Shown: positions 36,758 through 45,750 of the stretch, piece by piece
Layout: every line of letters starts with the position of its first letter
Position numbering within the stretch: position 1 is the stretch's first letter
Assembly (NCBI RefSeq): GCF_016462545.1
Contig: NZ_JAEMTA010000002.1
Location: 21,897-85,896, forward strand
Origin: Mycolicibacterium sp.
GTDB lineage: Bacteria > Actinomycetota > Actinomycetes > Mycobacteriales > Mycobacteriaceae
DNA length: 64,000 nucleotides
Reading direction: 5' to 3'
Notes under the pieces: model-generated
Seen by the model: only the letters and a program-made list of their open reading frames with translations
What the model was told of the DNA's origin: nothing
Database searches by the model: none
Program-made: the position numbers and the translations under genes

Positions 36758-37753
36758 ATGTCGATGTTTGTAAGCTCGCGCTGCTCGGCGGTGAATTCGG
36801 TCGATGGCGTGACTGATCCGGTACCCGGCCATCATCTGTTGGTGGCCTCGACAGGCGGGCATCTTGCCGAGCTTGACCGGTGGTCGCGAGCCATCGGCTC
36901 CAGTCCGGATTCGCTTTGGGTCACATCTGAGTCCGTTCAAAGTTCGTCTATGCTTCGCGGCCGCAGAGTGCTCTCGTTGCCGTACGTGGCTCCGCGCGAT
37001 GCAGCGGGATCGGCAAGGGCCTTCATTCGGATGATGCGCGAGATCGATTGGAAGGGCGAAGGTTTTACATCTGCGGTAACCACGGGCGCGGCACTTGGTG
37101 TCGTTGGTCTTGCAGGTGCGCGTTTACATGGTATTCCAGCGTTCTACTACGAGAGCGTGAGCCGTGTGAACGGCCCGTCGCTCAGTGGCAGGCTAGCGGC
37201 ACTCGATCCAGGCATTACGAAACTTTGTCAGTACGAGCACTGGGCCAAGAGCGGATGGAGCTTTCGTCAATCCCTTTTCGATGCGTTCAGCGCTGTGCCA
37301 AAGGCTCCGGTCGGCAGTCCGCGACTGTTCGTGACGCTCGGTACCATTCATCCCTATAGGTTCGATGCCATGGTTGACGCCGTCCTGTCGAGCGGACTTG
37401 CCGACAGCAATACGGTGTGGCAATTGGGTGCGACCCAACGACGCGATCTTCCGGGTACTTCTGTGACACAGCTGAGTTCGGCTGAATTTGAGGATGCTAG
37501 TACCAGCGCGGACGTCGTGATCACACACGCGGGCGTCGGAACAATTATGAACCTGCTCGAAATGGGCATCTCCCCCGTAGTCACACCTCGGCGTGCGGTT
37601 CGCCACGAACATGTGGACGATCATCAAAGCCAGATCGCGGGCTTGTTGCGGAGTCGGAAGATTACGTACGTGGCTGAAGTTGAACAACTAAACAGTGAAG
37701 CCATTTTTGCCGCATCACGTATCGCTATTCAGCGAATACGTGCCGCTAGCTGA
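36758..37753 (+). CDS. Fused Alg14/Alg13-like glycosyltransferase (putative glucuronosyltransferase)
   Basis: 331 residues. The N-terminal half (about 25-185) has the Alg14/PssD pattern LLVASTGGHLAEL, TSAVTTGAALGVVGLAGARL and PAFYYESVSRVNGPSLSGRL. The C-terminal half (about 190-325) has the Alg13/PssE GT28 pattern RLFVTLGTIHPYRFDAMV and DVVITHAGVGTIMNLLEMG. In rhizobia PssD and PssE are separate partners reported to add glucuronic acid; here one chain carries both. Its place directly after ugd supports UDP-glucuronate as donor, by inference. GGGGGAT precedes the ATG. Confidence 0.85.
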   Translation: MSMFVSSRCSAVNSVDGVTDPVPGHHLLVASTGGHLAELDRWSRAIGSSPDSLWVTSESVQSSSMLRGRRVLSLPYVAPRDAAGSARAFIRMMREIDWKGEGFTSAVTTGAALGVVGLAGARLHGIPAFYYESVSRVNGPSLSGRLAALDPGITKLCQYEHWAKSGWSFRQSLFDAFSAVPKAPVGSPRLFVTLGTIHPYRFDAMVDAVLSSGLADSNTVWQLGATQRRDLPGTSVTQLSSAEFEDASTSADVVITHAGVGTIMNLLEMGISPVVTPRRAVRHEHVDDHQSQIAGLLRSRKITYVAEVEQLNSEAIFAASRIAIQRIRAAS

Positions 37754-37881
37754 ACTCAACGAGTTCGCTTTTGCGAAAGCAAATCTCTCAGATTGGACCG
37801 ACACCTGACTGCGTATTCACGAACTGACCGGACCGCCTTGCGGGGAATAGTGTCCTTGCCCTCCCCAGGCGGGTCTGGGAC

Positions 37882-38958
37882 ATGATTCTGCCGCGAGCAT
37901 CAGGAGACGCCGCGCCTATACGCGTCGGCGTGGTGGGAACCGGCCGGATAGCAGAAGTGCATCTGTCTGCACTCTCCCGCAATCCGTTGGCCGATCTTGC
38001 GAGTGTCTGCGACCGTGATAATTACCTCGCCGATCGCGCTGCGCGCAACTATGCGACTGTCGCCGAGTACGACTTCGCGTCGATGCTCGAGCGTCGCAAC
38101 TTAGATGCCGTCCACATATTAACGCCCGCGGAGACGCACACTGACATCGTCGAAATGGCGTTGGCGGCTGGCATTGGCCTGGTGATCGTCGAGAAGCCAG
38201 CCGCCCCGTCATTGGAGGCCGCACGAAGGATGGTTGCGTTCGCTGAGCAGTGTTCTGCATTGGTGACCGAGGACCACAACTACCGCTTCAACACGCCCGT
38301 CGAACGACTGCTTGCAGTGGCGCGAAGTGGCGCGCTCGGCAAAATCGGCACCGTCGAGGTCCGAATTGCTATTGATCTGCCGGCGACCCGCTATAACCAC
38401 GACTTCGAGGCCCGCCGCATCGCTCGTAACCCCGGAGGGGTGCTCAGGGAGTTCCTTCCGCACTTCTGTTATCTCGCAAAGGCTTTCGTGCCCGACGTCG
38501 AGATCCGGCAGGCCTCATTCAGCAAGAGTGACCCAGACACCGTGTTGTCTCCCGACGGGATGTTGGTGACTCTCGGCGCACCGGGGCGCGATTATGCCGG
38601 TCATCTGCAATTCACGTCACGCCAGTATCCGATCACCACCACCATCACGGTTCGCGGAGAACGCGGCTGGGCCGAGGCGGACCTGCAGTATCCATCGATC
38701 AGGGTCACTCGCGACCGCGGGATCGGTGCGCAGCTATCGCCCCTCGCGAATCAGTGGATAGGCGGGGCAGCCTTGATGCGCGCGTCTGTGTCCGGGTTCG
38801 CGGCGAAGCTGCGCGGCTCACCGATTTACGAGGGCATCCCAAGGTTCATCGACCGCACCTACCGCCAATACCGCAGCGGCGGAGTGCTTCCCGTGACCCA
38901 CGCAGACCTACTGAAGACGGCGGCATTGATCGACGACGTGCTTGAGAAGGCCACATGA
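37882..38958 (+). CDS. Gfo/Idh/MocA-family sugar oxidoreductase
   Basis: 358 residues. The Rossmann motif is RVGVVGTGRIAEVHLSAL, the HILTPAETHTDIVEMAL segment follows, and the dinucleotide/substrate motif is VIVEKPAAPS. EDHNYRFNTPVERLLAV leads into the C-terminal alpha/beta domain. Such enzymes oxidise or reduce sugars or nucleotide sugars with NAD(P). With the next epimerase-like gene (overlap of four bases) it could make a modified sugar for the polymer. Substrate not predictable. Confidence 0.87.
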   Translation: MILPRASGDAAPIRVGVVGTGRIAEVHLSALSRNPLADLASVCDRDNYLADRAARNYATVAEYDFASMLERRNLDAVHILTPAETHTDIVEMALAAGIGLVIVEKPAAPSLEAARRMVAFAEQCSALVTEDHNYRFNTPVERLLAVARSGALGKIGTVEVRIAIDLPATRYNHDFEARRIARNPGGVLREFLPHFCYLAKAFVPDVEIRQASFSKSDPDTVLSPDGMLVTLGAPGRDYAGHLQFTSRQYPITTTITVRGERGWAEADLQYPSIRVTRDRGIGAQLSPLANQWIGGAALMRASVSGFAAKLRGSPIYEGIPRFIDRTYRQYRSGGVLPVTHADLLKTAALIDDVLEKAT

Positions 38959-39917
38959 CGGTCGTTGCGATCACTGGTGCGAGTGGGTTCCTCGGACGGG
39001 CGCTTGTGGACGCGGCGCAGGCTCAGGAGGCGACGCCGGTCGCAATCGTCCGCCGGGAACCGAGTTCACCCCTCGGAGTGCAGACCCGGACGGCCGACCT
39101 GCGCGATGCGACCGCCGTCGCCGGCCTCCTCCATGGCGTGTCTGTGCTAATACATGCCGCGGCGGCGAAGGGCGGCGAGTTTCACGAGCAGTACGCTTCA
39201 ACGGTCCGCGCGACCGAGGTGCTGCTTGCCGAAGCCGAGCGTGCCGGCGTCCGACGAGTCGTGCTCGTCAGTTCGTTCTCGGTCTACGACTACGCAGCCA
39301 TACCGTACGGGTCCACGGTGAACGAGGAGTCGCCGACCCACCTCGGCGGAGTTGGACCCCACGCGTATGCGCAGGCGAAGTCGTTGCAAGAGCAGGTCAC
39401 CCGCGAGTGGGCTGTGCGCGCCGATCGCGAACTCGTCGTCGTCAGGCCGGGGGCAATATACGGCCGGAACAATGTGTGGACCGGACGCATCGGCCAAGCG
39501 TTCGGCAGCGTCTGGGTCGGCATCGGCAGCAGGGCGGAAGTGCCCGCAACGTTCGTTGAGAACTGCGCGAGCGCCATCGCCTTCCTCGCCGCGCACCCGT
39601 CAGCAGCGGGTCAGACGTACAACATCCTCGACAGCGAACGGCCGACCCAAGCCGACTACCGAAAGCTCGCCGCTTCAGCGCAGTCTCGTCAGCCGCGCGT
39701 CGTCCCCGTGCCGTGGAGCTTGGTTCGATCGAGTGCGGAAATACTGAACCGCCTGAACTCCCGCCGGGCAGCGCCCTTCCGCGTTCCCGGGTTCGCCAAT
39801 GCTGCCGTGCTCGACTCGATGAACCGCCCGCTCGCCTACTCGGATGCCAAACTAGCGGCGACCGGATGGCGTCAGCGAGTTAGTCTTCGGGAAGCCTTCG
39901 ACCGGCTGAGCCAGTGA
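38955..39917 (+). CDS. NAD-dependent epimerase/dehydratase (extended SDR)
   Basis: 320 residues. ITGASGFLGRALVDAAQ is the NAD-binding GxxGxxG motif, VLIHAAAAKGGEF follows, and LVSSFSVYDYA plus AYAQAKSLQEQ give the catalytic Ser and YxxxK. VVRPGAIYGRNNVW is typical of nucleotide-sugar enzymes. ATGA overlap with the preceding oxidoreductase gene indicates one transcript and a joint pathway. The reaction (epimerisation, dehydration or reduction) cannot be fixed from sequence. Confidence 0.87.
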   Translation: MTVVAITGASGFLGRALVDAAQAQEATPVAIVRREPSSPLGVQTRTADLRDATAVAGLLHGVSVLIHAAAAKGGEFHEQYASTVRATEVLLAEAERAGVRRVVLVSSFSVYDYAAIPYGSTVNEESPTHLGGVGPHAYAQAKSLQEQVTREWAVRADRELVVVRPGAIYGRNNVWTGRIGQAFGSVWVGIGSRAEVPATFVENCASAIAFLAAHPSAAGQTYNILDSERPTQADYRKLAASAQSRQPRVVPVPWSLVRSSAEILNRLNSRRAAPFRVPGFANAAVLDSMNRPLAYSDAKLAATGWRQRVSLREAFDRLSQ

Positions 39918-39933
39918 ACAGGACGGAATCGCG

Positions 39934-41016
39934 GTGAGGATTGCCATCGTCGTGAATGACCTGCAGCCGTACGGCAGTCAGAAGGTCGCGACTGTCTTGG
40001 CGGCAGCCTATGCCCAGCTTGGCCACGACGTCACCGTGATCACGATCGAGTCCACCTCGCACGATGCGCTTCTCCTCGCAGACGGGGTGACCCGAACCAT
40101 GGTGGTGCGACGCTCGCGAGGAGCCCGCGGATACCTGCAAGCGGTGCGCGACCTCCGTCGGGCGCTGTTGGGGTATCGGCCGGACGTGGTCATCAGCCAC
40201 ATGGTGCTGTCGAACGTCATCTCGCTAGCTGCGACGTCGTGGGGCGCGCTGTCCTCCGTGCCGGTGGTGGTCACCGAACACGGCATCGCGTCCTTAGCGT
40301 TGGAACGGGAACGGTCGAAGCGTACGATCGGCGCGCTGGCCAGACGGCTCTACCCCCGCGCCGCGCGGGTCGTTGGCGTCAGCGACGCAGTGGTGGCCGA
40401 TGCCCTGTCCACCTATGGGTTAAGGCACGAGCTCGGCAGGACCATCTACAACCCCGTCGACGTCGCCTCTGTTCGCGAACGGGGTCGGATTGCCACGGGA
40501 CATCCGTGGCTAACGCGGGAGCTGCGGCCGAATACACTCGTCTGCGTCGGCGAGTTCCGGGACGTGAAGGGGCAGGACCTGCTGATCGAGGCAATGTGCT
40601 TTTTGCCTGGGCACCGCGCAATCTTTCTTGGAGGAGGCGCCTCGTTGGAAGACGGGCGAGCGCTAGCTGTGCAACTGCAAGTAGAGGACCGAATCGATTT
40701 CGCCGGCTACTCCGATGCCGCACCCTCTTTCATGGCAGAGTCTGCTGCCCTCGTAATTCCTTCTCGCGCCGAAGGATTCGGCCTCGTCGCAATCGAGGCC
40801 GCAGCGGTGGAGACGCCGGTGGTGGGTACGCGAGTGGGTGGTCTGCTCGAGTTAATACCACGATACGTGCCGGGGGTGCTGGTCGAACCGGAGGATGCCG
40901 GCGCCCTCGCGGAGGGTATCCGTTCACTGCTCGAACTGTCATGCGATCATGGTGATTTGCGAGAGTTCGGACCAGATGAGGTCGCCGTTCGCTATCTTCG
41001 CGCGGCAGGGTTCTAA
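39934..41016 (+). CDS. Glycosyltransferase family 4
   Basis: 360 residues from GTG 39934. GT-B fold: the N-terminal domain has RIAIVVNDLQPYGSQKVATV, VVISHMVLSNVI and VVTEHGIAS. The C-terminal domain has LVCVGEFRDVKGQDLLIEAM, and the donor-site E-x7-E is visible in IPSRAEGFGLVAIEAAAVET. A retaining transferase acting on the lipid-linked repeat unit is likely. Donor and acceptor unknown. 16 bases after the epimerase-like gene. Confidence 0.89.
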   Translation: MRIAIVVNDLQPYGSQKVATVLAAAYAQLGHDVTVITIESTSHDALLLADGVTRTMVVRRSRGARGYLQAVRDLRRALLGYRPDVVISHMVLSNVISLAATSWGALSSVPVVVTEHGIASLALERERSKRTIGALARRLYPRAARVVGVSDAVVADALSTYGLRHELGRTIYNPVDVASVRERGRIATGHPWLTRELRPNTLVCVGEFRDVKGQDLLIEAMCFLPGHRAIFLGGGASLEDGRALAVQLQVEDRIDFAGYSDAAPSFMAESAALVIPSRAEGFGLVAIEAAAVETPVVGTRVGGLLELIPRYVPGVLVEPEDAGALAEGIRSLLELSCDHGDLREFGPDEVAVRYLRAAGF

Positions 41017-41063
41017 AGGACGTGGCAAAACAACGAATTCCATTGCTTTACGGGGGTATCGCT

Positions 41064-42545
41064 ATGCGCACAAGTAGGAACTTGGCCGTTGCTTTAATCG
41101 CTGTGCTTGTATTCAGCGGGTGCGCGGACAACGCGGCCAGCTTATCGTCCACGACGCAGACAACAGCGGACATGGATCCGCATTTGCGCCCGACCATTCC
41201 GGAGGCCAACCCTTTCCCTGCCGGCTCGAAGTTGGTGTCATCGTTTCAGTCAGGACACGGGTGGACAAAGTTCTCTTCCGGGAGGGGTTCGTTGGGTTCG
41301 GTTGCAGATGACACGTCTGTGTTCGATGAGGGATCACAGTCCCTCGCGATGACTACTTCTGGCTGGGGTGGGCAGACTTTCATCCAGTCACCCCCCTTGT
41401 CTCCGACACTTGACCTGACCGCGAACAGCCTTTTGATCAAGTTTCGGGTTGATCAGTGGGCGCGAATAGGCGGCGGCGTTCTTCTGTTTGCCAGCTCAGA
41501 CGACTCGGCTGACATGCGCACTACCCGTGCCGAGGTGCACATCGCCGAGGACGGGTCCTTGTTTGCTTCTGACGGCGAATTTGTTTGGGTGAACGTCAAC
41601 CCGGGCGATTGGACGACGCCGGGCGGCTTCAGCGCGCCCAACCTTAACTCCATTACCCGCGTCGGTGTGGGGATTGTGGATCACGACACGGGTCCCCTGA
41701 AGGTCAACGTGCAGCAGGTGTGGACGCGTCCAGCGCCGACGGCGACCGGCACGGTTCTCGCATTCGACGACGGATTCCTTTCCCAGTACACGAATGTGAA
41801 GCCTTACCTCGATAAGTATGGGATGCGCGCGGTTGCGTTCCCCATCCACGGCAACACATCTCCAGGGTCCGGAGCAGGGTCTTACATGGGCGCCACTGAA
41901 CTCCAAGCGCTTTATGACGACGGATGGGATCTGTCTGTTCACTCGGATCTGACGGCATCGCATGACTCGAAGAACGGGTTTAACGATCTCTCCACCACCG
42001 ATGGGACCGCCACGACCTTGTCGTCGTTCGAAGGAGAGTTAGCCCGCGCGAAAATGTGGCTTACGAGTAACGGTTGGACTCGCGGTGCCGATTTTTTTGC
42101 ATGGCCGCAAGGGAAATTCGACGCAACCAGGCTTGCTATCGCCAGGAAGTACTTCACTCTGATACGTGTCTATCGGCCTACGCTCTCCACGCCGGATGCA
42201 GATACCTATCCGTTTGTGGACGGCGGCCGGCTTCGGCAGCTTGGAGTTTTCGGTGCGGCTTCCCCTGACTCGGTAGACGCTGTGAACGCAGCCTTGGATG
42301 CGGCGTGGGCTGCGAAGAAGACGGTGGTACTGACATTCCACAACGTGATCCCCGGTGGTGGTTCGCGTGGCGTTGACTATCCGTTGGCAAATTTCCAGTC
42401 GATCATCGACCACATTGCTGAAGTTGGATACCCAGTGAAAACATTGTCTCAGGTCATGGTCGACGGCGGCATGGCTGTCCCGGAGGGCGCCCCCATAGAT
42501 CCAGAGTCGGCAGGCGATACTGGACCGACGATTCCCCATCCCTAA
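41064..42545 (+). CDS. Lipoprotein polysaccharide deacetylase (CE4/NodB-like)
   Basis: 493 residues from ATG 41064 with GGGGG upstream. The signal peptide ends in a lipobox VFSGC (Cys at about residue 20), so it is a membrane-anchored outer-surface lipoprotein. An N-terminal beta-sandwich-like domain (about 50-230) precedes the NodB domain. Its metal motifs are VLAFDDGFLSQY (DD pair) and LSVHSDLTASH (H-S-x-x-x-x-H). FFAWPQGKFDATRLAIA fits the family. It probably removes acetyl groups from the exported polymer. Different enough from peptidoglycan deacetylases to leave the substrate open. Confidence 0.86.
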   Translation: MRTSRNLAVALIAVLVFSGCADNAASLSSTTQTTADMDPHLRPTIPEANPFPAGSKLVSSFQSGHGWTKFSSGRGSLGSVADDTSVFDEGSQSLAMTTSGWGGQTFIQSPPLSPTLDLTANSLLIKFRVDQWARIGGGVLLFASSDDSADMRTTRAEVHIAEDGSLFASDGEFVWVNVNPGDWTTPGGFSAPNLNSITRVGVGIVDHDTGPLKVNVQQVWTRPAPTATGTVLAFDDGFLSQYTNVKPYLDKYGMRAVAFPIHGNTSPGSGAGSYMGATELQALYDDGWDLSVHSDLTASHDSKNGFNDLSTTDGTATTLSSFEGELARAKMWLTSNGWTRGADFFAWPQGKFDATRLAIARKYFTLIRVYRPTLSTPDADTYPFVDGGRLRQLGVFGAASPDSVDAVNAALDAAWAAKKTVVLTFHNVIPGGGSRGVDYPLANFQSIIDHIAEVGYPVKTLSQVMVDGGMAVPEGAPIDPESAGDTGPTIPHP

Positions 42546-42658
42546 GCGGCAAAACACGGTACACAAATCATGTTGGTGCTGACGGTGTCATATGCCGAGC
42601 GCCCCTGGGCATTTGGGAGCGCAGCCCTATTCGCAATCATTCACAAAGCGCACGGCCG

Positions 42659-43969
42659 GTGACCGGTCGCGGTACGGCGTCAAACATAGCAATAACGACC
42701 GTTGCGAACGCGGTCCTGCCGCTGTCTGCGCTGGTGACGGCACCATTCTTGGCCTATGGACTCGGCGTGGATGGGCGAGGCGAGCTCGCGGCCGCGATCG
42801 CACCGCTTACGCTCGCCATCACGATCGCCCCGATGGGGTTCCCGGACGCGGCTACCTACTTCGTAGCGCGATCACATCGCCTTCGGCTGCGTCTTCGCGC
42901 TTTCAGCGTCCTCTCTATCGTCATGGTTGGGCTGGTCATAACCGCCGTCATATTGCTGTTAGCGCCGGTGCTAGCGGCGGGGGACCAGCACCTGGCAGGG
43001 TTGATCAGAGTCGGATCGCTCATCCTCGTACCGGCGCTCATCGTAGGTTTCATTCGAGGAGTCGCCGCCGGTCACCAGGCGTGGAAACTGATTGCACTCG
43101 ATCGTGCCTTGTCGGGTTCGGCGCGGCTTATCGGAATCGTTGTGTTGTTTACGATCGGGGCACTCGACCCGATGTCGGCTACGGTCGTCATGGCGTCGTC
43201 TTATGCGCTAGGGGGGCTTGCCTACTCTGGACTCAGAAGGCAGGTCCTGACCGAACTCAATGAGGACGCGGCGGATGTCCGAATGGACGAATTCCTGCGT
43301 TACGCCGGGTTCGTCTGGTTCGGCGCGCTTTCCGGATTTCTACTCACTCGCGTCGATCAATTGCTCATGACTCCACTGTCCGATGTACGACAGCTCGGCT
43401 ATTATGCTGTCGCAGCGAATCTTGCTGAGACAATCCTTATATTCAATAGCGCGGTTCGGGACGTTACATTTGCCACCGAAGCCGGGGGCCGCGACTCTGA
43501 GCGACTTACGCAACTGGCTCGCATTTCGACCCTTTTTACAATGGCGGCTGGCACCGTAATCGCTGCAACGAGCCCGCTTGTGGTACCACTACTCTTCGGC
43601 CGGGACTTTAGCCCAGCCATCCCCCTTGTGTTGATTTTGGTTGCAGCGATCGTCATTGGAAATCCAGGTTCGGTCGCAGGCTCGGGTCTTGCGGCCCGTG
43701 GGCGTCCGGGGCTGCGAAGCGCCACTCTTGCGCTCGCGTGCGTAGCGAACATCGTACTCCTTGTGCTCCTGCTGCCGAGCTTGGGTGCGATCGGTGCCGC
43801 CATCGCGACGTTGGCCGGCAGCGCTTTAGCCGGCTTTTTGAACACCTTCTGGCTTGCAAGACATTTTGGCTTCCGATCCCGCGACTTCTACTTTTTCCGG
43901 CGAAGCGACTTCACAATGTTGCTCAGTGGCATTCGATCGGGGCGGCCTCGTTTGAGGCGGATGTCGTGA
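42659..43969 (+). CDS. Lipid-linked oligosaccharide flippase (Wzx, MOP superfamily)
   Basis: 436 residues from GTG 42659 (no clear ribosome-binding site). About 12 hydrophobic helices, opening NIAITTVANAVLPLSALVTAPFL-like with the tell-tale AYGLGVDGRGELAAAIAPLT of polysaccharide flippases. GFVWFGALSGFLLTRVDQLL (around residue 220) and LLFGRDFSPAIPLVLIL are also typical. It should move the repeat unit on its polyprenyl carrier across the membrane. Lies 113 bases after the deacetylase. Confidence 0.86.
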   Translation: MTGRGTASNIAITTVANAVLPLSALVTAPFLAYGLGVDGRGELAAAIAPLTLAITIAPMGFPDAATYFVARSHRLRLRLRAFSVLSIVMVGLVITAVILLLAPVLAAGDQHLAGLIRVGSLILVPALIVGFIRGVAAGHQAWKLIALDRALSGSARLIGIVVLFTIGALDPMSATVVMASSYALGGLAYSGLRRQVLTELNEDAADVRMDEFLRYAGFVWFGALSGFLLTRVDQLLMTPLSDVRQLGYYAVAANLAETILIFNSAVRDVTFATEAGGRDSERLTQLARISTLFTMAAGTVIAATSPLVVPLLFGRDFSPAIPLVLILVAAIVIGNPGSVAGSGLAARGRPGLRSATLALACVANIVLLVLLLPSLGAIGAAIATLAGSALAGFLNTFWLARHFGFRSRDFYFFRRSDFTMLLSGIRSGRPRLRRMS

Positions 43970-44203
43970 CGGCTGCGGCAATGGCAGTGGCACTGGCTGG
44001 CAGCCCGATTGCCGGGTAATGACCAATGTCGCCCTTGGAGAGCTCGTAGCCCCGCTGTGCCTTTGGTCTCGGAGTCAATGTCGGCGACCGCACGGATCGA
44101 AGGATAGACGCGTCAATAACGAACATTAACAACGATCGACCGTCCAACGCGATCCTCTCTGTCCGATAATCTTGCTAACTGGCGAATCTTCGCATCTCAG
44201 CTG

Positions 44204-44209
44204 TATAAT
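44204..44209 (+). promoter_or_regulatory. Consensus -10 box for leaderless wzy-like gene
   Basis: A perfect TATAAT at 44204-44209 ends seven bases before an in-frame GTG (44216). This spacing would start the transcript at or next to the GTG, as in the leaderless mRNAs frequent in mycobacteria. There is no Shine-Dalgarno upstream and no clear -35. The 240 bases before it (43970-44203) hold no gene I can support. Confidence 0.5.
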
Positions 44210-44215
44210 TTGTGG

Positions 44216-45655
44216 GTGCTGAGTATTCTGGCAGTGGGCGTGTGTGCCATCGCCGCACTTGTTCTACGGAACCGACCAGATTACATCGTCTTGCTCTACG
44301 TAACGCTCTGGATACTCATCCCGCACACTGTCGTCATCGCTTACAACAGCGTAGGATTGCATCCCGCAACGCTGTTAGCTCTCTCGGGGCTAGCGACGAC
44401 GCTCCTGATGTCGTCTCAACAGATTCGTGATGCGTGGAGGGCCAGCGTAGAGGCTGCATGGGGTATATACGCTGCGCTATTCGCCTTTCTAGTCTTGGCA
44501 AGTCTGTCTCAAGCATTCTCGGATAGTGTGTTACGCGGCATCCCGATCGCGCTAGACCAGATCGTGGCGCCGCTTGCCATTTTTGCGATTGCAAGATGCG
44601 CAGTCGCTTCCGGAATGGATCTCTTACGTCGCAGCCTATGGCTAATGCTATTTATAGCAGCAATCGAGTCCATACTCGCCCTTGTTCAACGTGCAATTCA
44701 ACAATGGATACCGTACGACGCGTACTACACCCAGAAGTTTCTTGACGCGTCAGGCAAGTGGGAGCGATATGGCGGTACCTTTGACCATCCCTTGGGGCTA
44801 GGTTTACTTCTGTGTTTGGCAATGTGGTGTCTATGGGTCGTGCCATGGGCCAGCGTTCGCCTAGGTTTCGCCGCCCTATTTCTCGCCGGTATCGCTTCGA
44901 CACAATCGCGAACGGGTTTAATTATCGCTATTGCGGGACTGGTAGCAATTATGGCGTTTGCGCCGCTCCGAGCTGTACGCAAAGGCCAACCGAGTGAAGG
45001 TGCAACGTTCTTGCGTCGCATCGCGTCCTTCATAGCAATCGCGACGGTCGCATTGGTTTCATGGCGCATCCTCATCGACTTAAATATCACCCATCGGCTT
45101 ATGGCAGGCGATGGATCTATCGAAGTGCGTCAGGCTGCTTATCGCGTATTCTTCGATAACGCTAATGACCTGCTGCTTTGGGGTGGAGGAAGCTCATCGA
45201 ATTACACTTTCGCGCAACAACACGGGAGTCCTGCAAGCTTTGAAAACCCTTTCATGGCGTACACCGCGGACTTCGGTATGTTGGCTGCGCTGCTGTACTT
45301 TGGGACGCAGCTGGCAATAGCCGTACGCGCCCTCATTTATCGGCGAGTCGGCGACGGTTCTGGATTCGTTGCAATCACGGCCGTCGTCGCAATCGTGGGC
45401 ACGCAAGCATTCAGTTCGCTCGCGGCACCGGGCGCTTCTGCGATGCTCTTGTGGTGGATCCTCGCGCTCGCATCCTGTGTAAGAGCGCCGGTGCCTGCCA
45501 AATTATCAGCGACTCTGAGGGCCTCCGCTACTTCACAGGTGCCAAGTTTTAACAAATGGGTGGGAACTAGGAATGGTCCCGCAACCCTGGCGAAGGAGTC
45601 AGACACCCAAGTGAATCGACGACGTCATTCGACTTCCGGTCTAGCAGGCAAGTAA
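44216..45655 (+). CDS. O-antigen-polymerase-like membrane protein (Wzy)
   Basis: About 479 residues. Some 11 or 12 membrane helices through residue 425, then a hydrophilic tail. The central loop RYGGTFDHPLGLGLLL and the STQSRTGLIIAIAGL helix match the Wzy_C/O-antigen ligase pattern; a large outer loop (about 290-345) includes FENPFMAYTADFGMLAALLYF. It should polymerise flipped repeat units. The in-frame TTG at 44210 is possible, but GTG 44216 fits a leaderless start from the TATAAT box. Base composition is AT-richer than in flanking genes. Confidence 0.82.
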   Translation: MLSILAVGVCAIAALVLRNRPDYIVLLYVTLWILIPHTVVIAYNSVGLHPATLLALSGLATTLLMSSQQIRDAWRASVEAAWGIYAALFAFLVLASLSQAFSDSVLRGIPIALDQIVAPLAIFAIARCAVASGMDLLRRSLWLMLFIAAIESILALVQRAIQQWIPYDAYYTQKFLDASGKWERYGGTFDHPLGLGLLLCLAMWCLWVVPWASVRLGFAALFLAGIASTQSRTGLIIAIAGLVAIMAFAPLRAVRKGQPSEGATFLRRIASFIAIATVALVSWRILIDLNITHRLMAGDGSIEVRQAAYRVFFDNANDLLLWGGGSSSNYTFAQQHGSPASFENPFMAYTADFGMLAALLYFGTQLAIAVRALIYRRVGDGSGFVAITAVVAIVGTQAFSSLAAPGASAMLLWWILALASCVRAPVPAKLSATLRASATSQVPSFNKWVGTRNGPATLAKESDTQVNRRRHSTSGLAGK

Positions 45656-45750
45656 AGCCCGGACTATATGAGAGCTTGCGTAATGATTCGACTAATAACG
45701 TGCAAAGGGTTCGTATCGAGCACGTATCGAGCGTCGGTGGGACTCACGTG

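Noticed and set aside
43923..44147. 74-codon minus-strand frame between flippase and polymerase
   Set aside because: No family resemblance and overlaps the flippase end; too short to support.
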